DNA of 64,000 nucleotides. Origin: Sedimentibacter sp. MB35-C1 (GTDB taxonomy: Bacteria; Bacillota; Clostridia; Tissierellales; Sedimentibacteraceae). The stretch spans positions 1,240,001 to 1,304,000 of the forward strand of contig NZ_CP133188.1 of NCBI RefSeq assembly GCF_030913635.1. The letters are read 5' to 3'. A program made the translations under genes and the position numbers. Positions within the stretch are counted from its first letter, which is position 1; the number at the start of each line of letters is the position of its first letter. Positions 60,179 through 64,000 of this stretch are shown here, in pieces. The notes beneath the pieces are model-generated. The model ran no database searches. It worked only from the letters and a program-made list of their open reading frames with translations, and was not told where the DNA came from.

Positions 60179-60284
60179 TACACTTCGGTTTATTATGGTA
60201 ATGCAAAGTATACGCAAGTATAATAATATTGAAAATTCAATGATTCTAGTAAACTATAGAATGCCTTAGTTCGTAAAAATAGTC

Positions 60285-60324
60285 TCTGCGCGTCGGGGGT
60301 TCGAATCCCTCATGGTTCACTAAT
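60285..60324 (+). repeat. attR core, 40-bp direct repeat
   Basis: Identical to 28790-28829. Here it is a loose tRNA-Arg 3' fragment, with no 5' half before it. Confidence 0.93.
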
Positions 60325-60326
60325 AT

Positions 60327-60362
60327 AAAAGCATCGCAATAACTAAATTGCAATGCTTTTAT
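60327..60362 (+). terminator. Original tRNA-Arg terminator, displaced by the prophage
   Basis: 14-bp stem with one mismatch (60327-60340 with 60347-60360). It now lies 31.5 kb from the tRNA gene. Confidence 0.75.
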
Positions 60363-60411
60363 ACTTTTATCGATATAAAACAAAATATTAATTTAGGGGA
60401 CTATTTGGGGA

Positions 60412-60579
60412 CTTATGTTCACCACTTTTCTTTTTGATACTATGAGAATAAGCGATATTAAAGCATTGTTGTAATACCATTATGCAAATTATATATTTGA
60501 AATACGCTCCTGATCCATAATAAGCATTATCTGGCCATTGAAATATTTTTGCATAAAGTTGCGAAAGTAAATTCAATGC
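60412..60579 (-). repeat. 168-bp inverted duplication, copy 2 (outside attR)
   Basis: Reverse complement of 56102-56269 with one mismatch. It carries the end of a small membrane-protein gene on the minus strand. Confidence 0.93.
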
Positions 60580-60718
60580 CTTTTTCTCTTACAATAAGTT
60601 TGCCTCTTAATGCTTTTTCCACTGCATTAATAAATTCACCATTCGGTAACGTTCCAAAAGGATTAGGCAAAATAAAGGTTCTAATATATGCGCTTAATAA
60701 CATTACTAGCCAATACAT
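60527..60718 (-). pseudogene. Chimeric small membrane-protein gene
   Basis: A start with GGGGGAC before ATG at 60718 encodes MYWLVMLLSAYIRTFILPNP and FGTLPNGEFINAVEKAL. At IEFTFATLC the frame runs out of its own gene into the 168-bp duplicated segment, in a different frame from the one used in copy 1. The native C-terminus is gone. Confidence 0.65.
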
Positions 60719-60755
60719 GATGTCCCCCGTAAATTCATTTTATTTCATCTTTTAT

Positions 60756-61337
60756 TTATTTAATCAACGGCAATATAGTAGTTTCGTAGTAATCTTTAGA
60801 AATATAATAATTTACATTAATTTTTATATAATTGTCCTTATCTACTTTTATAAATTCAGTAGGAAAAGTACCATCTTTATTCCACAATGCAAATTCATTA
60901 AAACCATAAGTTAAGTAAAAATCAAATTCTTTTATTAATCGTGCAATTTGAATCCACGAATAATACTCTTTCCCGTCTTTTTCAACAATCAAAAGTTTTT
61001 CATCTTCATCTTTTTTTATAACTTTATAATTTTCTATCGGTTGTTCTATCACAGAATCACCTTCTTTTATTTCTGTTTTTTCAATTATATTAGCTGTTTT
61101 AGTTTCTTGAGTCCAATTAACATCTTTGCCAACTAATTCAGCTATTTTACGCATTGGAAGGTAGGTTGATCCATTGTATAAAATGCTGTCAACCTGAACA
61201 TCTTCTCCGTCAACTTGAACATTTATTCCGTTTAAAACCACATCTATTTTCGTTAATATACTATCTGCCAACACAGGAGTAGCTACAAGCATACATCCTA
61301 TTAAAACGCCAATAAAAATGTCTCTAAATCTTTTCAC
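60756..61337 (-). CDS. Secreted protein with stalk (copper amine oxidase N-like) domain
   Basis: A 193-aa protein: signal peptide ending about PVLADS (residue 25), then VNGINVQVDGEDVQVDSILY and STYLPMRKIAELVGKDVNW, the stalk-domain pattern, and a C-terminal region with no known fold. GTG start with AGGAGGG upstream. It follows a tail-gene fragment on the same strand, so it may be phage cargo. Confidence 0.78.
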   Translation of the reverse strand: MKRFRDIFIGVLIGCMLVATPVLADSILTKIDVVLNGINVQVDGEDVQVDSILYNGSTYLPMRKIAELVGKDVNWTQETKTANIIEKTEIKEGDSVIEQPIENYKVIKKDEDEKLLIVEKDGKEYYSWIQIARLIKEFDFYLTYGFNEFALWNKDGTFPTEFIKVDKDNYIKINVNYYISKDYYETTILPLIK

Positions 61338-61434
61338 AAAAACCCTCCTCTTTTGTTTTATTGTATTCTTATTATATCCAATTTGACAAATTTACGCAAA
61401 GGTTTTTGTAAATATTTTCCTTATTGATATTTAT

Positions 61435-61650
61435 TTATGGAGCAATTCTAGCCACAATTCCTGTTGTATTAGCTTCGGAAAAGTTCCAATTACCTTGCGG
61501 TTTAACCAAAGGTTAAGTCGTTGAGGCCGATAAAATTCTATTTAGAGCCTCATTATTTCTGATACCATTAAATGTACATACCCTCCAGTATCAGCAGCCA
61601 AAAACACAGGCAAATCTTCATCACCTCTATAAATTAAGGCATCTAATTTG
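61435..61650 (-). pseudogene. Fragment of a second phage tail-tip gene
   Basis: The end reads PQGNWNFSEANTTGIVARIA and stops at 61435, against PQRKWDFSEANTTGIVARIA in the prophage tail gene. Upstream, YRGDEDLPVFLAADTGGYVH is separated from it by a frame break. Only the last part survives. Confidence 0.8.
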
Positions 61651-61679
61651 CTTTTTTAATACAGAAAAACAATTTTCAT

Positions 61680-61694
61680 TGTAATATTTTGTTA
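61680..61694 (+). promoter_or_regulatory. Cassette box outside the prophage
   Basis: TGTAATATTTTGTTA, one base different from the boxes of cassettes A and B. Flanking bases also match cassette B. Confidence 0.6.
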
Positions 61695-61701
61695 AACGTT
61701 T

Positions 61702-61803
61702 TTGGAGAAAATAGAAAACGTATTTAGAGAAGATGTAAAAGAAGTTATTACGAACGTTGCTACAGAAGTTATAAAAGAAGAAATAAGAAACATGAGAACA
61801 TAA
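61702..61803 (+). CDS. Short ORF or gene remnant (33 aa)
   Basis: TTG start, EKIENVFREDVKEVITNVAT, helical; followed by a weak AACTC/GAGTT hairpin like the cassette terminators. Probably a remnant. The 61338-61434 and 61804-61890 stretches show no gene. Confidence 0.35.
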   Translation: MEKIENVFREDVKEVITNVATEVIKEEIRNMRT

Positions 61804-61905
61804 AAACTCTTAACCGAGTTCCTTTTATATATCAAAAAAATAGAATAGGATTTTAAAACAGTGGAAAGATAAAGCTATAATAAATTTTTATCAGAGGGTA
61901 TAAAA

Positions 61906-62334
61906 TTGGACAATAAAGTAGAATTAATAAAATCACTTAATGAACTATTGCAGGGCGAATATATGGCAATAGAGAGTTTTAATAATTTTATTAACAGAGT
62001 AGAAGAGAAGAATATCAAAACAGCTTTTCAAGACATTCAAAAACAACACAGGAAGAATACCGAGACTTTAGCAAACTACATTCAAAACATAGGAGGTAGA
62101 CCAGACGAAAATCTCGGTATAAAAGGAAAGATGGGAGATATTATGCTAAATATGGAATTAGGCTCAAGTTTAGATTATGAAGTCATTAAAAAGGCCATTG
62201 TTGGGGAAACAAAAGGCGTAAATATGGCAGAAAAAGTTTTAAGAGGTAATTTAGATAATGAATCGAGAAATGTAGCAGGTGAAATATTGCAACATGATAG
62301 AGAGTCAATAAAGAAATTAAAGGGGCTAAGATAG
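61906..62334 (+). CDS. Ferritin-like DUF2383 protein
   Basis: A 142-aa four-helix protein: LNELLQGEYMAIESFNNFIN, then FQDIQKQHRKNTETLANYIQ, and a later EILQHDRESIKKL. The spaced E...H residues resemble the metal ligands of the ferritin-like DUF2383 family. TTG start with GAGGGTA upstream. It is flanked by phage-cassette sequences, so it may have come in as cargo. Confidence 0.8.
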   Translation: MDNKVELIKSLNELLQGEYMAIESFNNFINRVEEKNIKTAFQDIQKQHRKNTETLANYIQNIGGRPDENLGIKGKMGDIMLNMELGSSLDYEVIKKAIVGETKGVNMAEKVLRGNLDNESRNVAGEILQHDRESIKKLKGLR

Positions 62335-62352
62335 ATAAAATTTTTAGTTAGA

Positions 62353-62381
62353 AGCAGCAGAAATCAATCTGTTGCTTTTTT
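62353..62381 (+). terminator. Terminator after the DUF2383 gene
   Basis: AGCAGCAGA pairs with TCTGTTGCT (one G-U), then T6. A degraded cousin lies at 39843-39865 in the prophage. Confidence 0.8.
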
Positions 62382-62398
62382 AATACCATAAATTTTGT

Positions 62399-62444
62399 GA
62401 CGATGCAGGTATGACTTAGAATGCATAGGGTGGGGGCAGGCAGA
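62399..62444 (+). repeat. 46-bp repeat, copy 2 (outside prophage)
   Basis: GACGATGCAGGTATGACTTA and CATAGGGTG blocks as at 42356, but no HNH gene follows. 62445-62651 is AT-rich with no gene seen. Confidence 0.75.
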
Positions 62445-62651
62445 TAAATTATGGCAGATTTAATTTTACGCTTTTTTAATTATATAATTATTTTTAATCT
62501 GCATAGCATGATTGGCTATAATAAAAAATAGTTTCAATTCTTATTAACATGGCATGTCAAGTTAGCCATGGAAAAATATAATTGTTACAAGCAATACTAA
62601 ATTAAGCAGTATATCAACTATAAGTATTATCCACAATGGCTGCTATTAGTA

Positions 62652-63122
62652 TTAGTTTTTAAATTTATATTTACAAACTGTAAGAGGATTGAAGTATATA
62701 CAGTGATTGTCCACTTCCGTGTAAAGACCATACTTGCCTTGATAGTATACCAATGCTTCTTTAAGGCATTCTTCTGTAATATCCAAGTACTCTGACAATT
62801 CATACAGATTTGTACAGCCGGCAAAGGAAGCTTTTATAATTGATTTTAACGGCAGGAGTTTCTCAAAAGACCATTTTCTGGCTTGCTTTTCCTGTTTTCG
62901 GTTAGTAATATTTTTTAAGTCTATAATATTTCCTTCAGATGTATAATAGTGGCCAAGTTCTTCGGCAAGTACGCATTTTTTTTCTTTAGTAGTATTCAAC
63001 TTACGGCTTATTGCTATGCAATTATCAGAATATAATCCTTTGATATCACTTTTAAAGGTAAATTCTATTACTTCAATACCTTCATCATCTGCGGTCTGCA
63101 ATAATTCTTCATATGAAGTCAT
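62652..63122 (-). CDS. ImmA/IrrE-type metallopeptidase-like protein
   Basis: A 156-aa protein with NTTKEKKCVLAEELGHYYTS, the COG2856 pattern of ImmA/IrrE. The motif here is EELGH rather than HExxH, so the first His ligand is replaced; catalytic status is uncertain. GGGGAGG precedes the ATG. It follows an XRE repressor gene by 21 nt, as in ICEBs1-type ImmR-ImmA pairs, in which ImmA cleaves the repressor. Confidence 0.8.
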   Translation of the reverse strand: MTSYEELLQTADDEGIEVIEFTFKSDIKGLYSDNCIAISRKLNTTKEKKCVLAEELGHYYTSEGNIIDLKNITNRKQEKQARKWSFEKLLPLKSIIKASFAGCTNLYELSEYLDITEECLKEALVYYQGKYGLYTEVDNHCIYFNPLTVCKYKFKN

Positions 63123-63143
63123 GGTTGTCCTCCCCCCAAGAAG

Positions 63144-63485
63144 TTATTCCCTATTTTTTCGTTTACTAAGAACATATTTTTTGAAATTTTCAATATCTTC
63201 TAGCTCTTCTTCTGTCCAATCAACATCAATTTCATTCTTGTGTGCAGCTATGGTATTAACATGTCTTTCATGTTGTTTGTGTTCAATTCGGCCTTCACCA
63301 AGAGATTCTGTGTCAATATTTAGTTCTTTGCATATCTTTATAATGTTGTTTATATTTGCCTTATCAACCCCTCTTTTCAATATGGTATCCATTGTTGAAT
63401 AGGGCATGTCAATTTTAATTGCAAATTCTCTTAAGCTTTTATATTTATTTAAAATTAAATTTTTCAATTCTGATTCTACCGACAC
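63144..63485 (-). CDS. XRE-type repressor (ImmR-like)
   Basis: A 113-aa protein: N-terminal helix-turn-helix (SLREFAIKIDMPYSTMDTIL) and a C-terminal acidic tail DVDWTEEELEDIENFKKYVL, the segment such repressors share. GTG start with AGGAGG upstream. It pairs with the ImmA-like gene and faces the next rightward gene across an operator region. Confidence 0.82.
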   Translation of the reverse strand: MSVESELKNLILNKYKSLREFAIKIDMPYSTMDTILKRGVDKANINNIIKICKELNIDTESLGEGRIEHKQHERHVNTIAAHKNEIDVDWTEEELEDIENFKKYVLSKRKNRE

Positions 63486-63577
63486 AGTATATTCCTCCTA
63501 AAAATTAATTACAAATGTACTATAACATATTATATACGTAAAAACAAGAATAATTTACGAAAATTCATAAAAATATA

Positions 63578-63605
63578 TTGACATAAACGTAAAATCGTAT
63601 ATAAT
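63578..63605 (+). promoter_or_regulatory. Rightward promoter with operator dyads
   Basis: TTGACA (63578-63583), 16-nt spacer, TATAAT (63600-63605). ACGTAAAATCGT-type and ACGAATATTCGT (about 63617-63628) dyads overlap and follow it; they are probable repressor sites. Confidence 0.7.
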
Positions 63606-63656
63606 AAATAATATTAACGAATATTCGTATAAAATACCAAATAGAGGGTAAAAAAA

Positions 63657-64000
63657 TTGAAGAAAGATCATATAAGAGATTATGCAACAGAAGCATTTCT
63701 ATATTATGCTTTTATGGGAAAGCCTCATAAAGAGGACTTAGAAAAAAAATATTATCAGGAGGCACTTGACAGTTATCAAAGGAGGCAGCAAGTAGGTGGA
63801 ACAGGGATAAGCAAGCCAACAGAGCAGGCTGTTATGTATGCCGAAGGTGTTTTAAGGCAAAAGCAGGCTGAATTATGGGATATATTGGCTGTAGAAAAAA
63901 CAATTGTACAATTACATCCACTTGAAAGACAAGCCGTAGAAATAGTTTATTTTTCACATGCGCAATCTGATATAAAAAAAGGCGATATTCAAGATAGAGT
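63657..64000 (+). CDS. First gene of a further mobile element (3' end outside window)
   Basis: TTG start with AGAGGG upstream. The product opens KKDHIRDYATEAFLYYAFMG and reaches TIVQLHPLERQAVEIVYFSH at the edge, which resembles the sigma-70 region-4-like start of phage/ICE regulators. Open to the window end. Confidence 0.65.
   Translation, partial: MKKDHIRDYATEAFLYYAFMGKPHKEDLEKKYYQEALDSYQRRQQVGGTGISKPTEQAVMYAEGVLRQKQAELWDILAVEKTIVQLHPLERQAVEIVYFSHAQSDIKKGDIQDR

Larger units (their letters stand above)
28790..60324. mobile_element. Siphovirus-like prophage (HK97-type head), about 31.5 kb
   Basis: Bounded by the 40-bp att repeats in tRNA-Arg, with the integrase gene next to attL. It has a complete order from repressor through replication, terminase, head, connectors and tail to a right-end accessory region. 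No lysis genes are recognised and two genes are broken. Confidence 0.93.

Overview
This looks like the chromosome of a low-GC, spore-forming Clostridia-class Firmicute. The evidence is AT-rich DNA, strong AGGAGG ribosome binding sites, Rex, an abundant-type glutamate dehydrogenase, a GerMN-domain protein and a YtvI-like membrane protein. The 16S text is compatible with a Sedimentibacter/Tissierellia-type organism, but that is an impression from reading, not an alignment.

Layout. (1) 1-14.9 kb holds housekeeping and metabolic genes: an orphan NMT1-type binding lipoprotein, a PiT phosphate transporter with its DUF47 partner, rex, gdhA, an AI-2E-type permease, type I IPP isomerase, a DegV-EFR1 pair, an SDR, stalk-domain and beta-propeller proteins, a cupin/HD-GYP phosphodiesterase, and a small secreted protein behind a cyclic-di-GMP-I riboswitch. 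(2) 15.0-22.6 kb is one rRNA operon (16S-23S-5S-5S) followed by 15 tRNA genes. Its 16S has an enlarged helix 6 and its 23S an intervening sequence in helix 45. A two-hairpin element of about 110 nt recurs at every junction of the operon. (3) 22.9-28.2 kb is a symporter/D-aminoacylase/PucR regulator cluster. (4) 28.79-60.32 kb is a siphovirus-like prophage of about 31.5 kb with HK97-type head genes. It sits in a tRNA-Arg gene and is bounded by a 40-bp direct repeat. (5) 60.3-64 kb holds scrambled remnants of a related phage, then the ImmR/ImmA-like immunity region and first gene of a further element.

The prophage reads integrase and repressor leftwards, then rightwards Cro-like regulator, replication genes, two sigma-like late regulators, a bay of small self-contained cassettes with their own promoters and terminators, HNH-terminase-portal-protease-capsid, connectors, tail tube, tail chaperone with a -1 frameshift, tape measure and tail tip. 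No lysis cassette is recognisable and two small genes are broken, so the element is probably partly defective. At the right end lie an FtsK-like module and a Panacea(DUF4065)-membrane protein pair.

The most unusual signals are the repeated RNA-like element in the rRNA operon, the cassette bay (a two-gene cytosolic plus membrane unit sharing an upstream box with other cassettes), the Panacea/membrane pair next to attR, and a nearly perfect 168-bp inverted duplication spanning attR.
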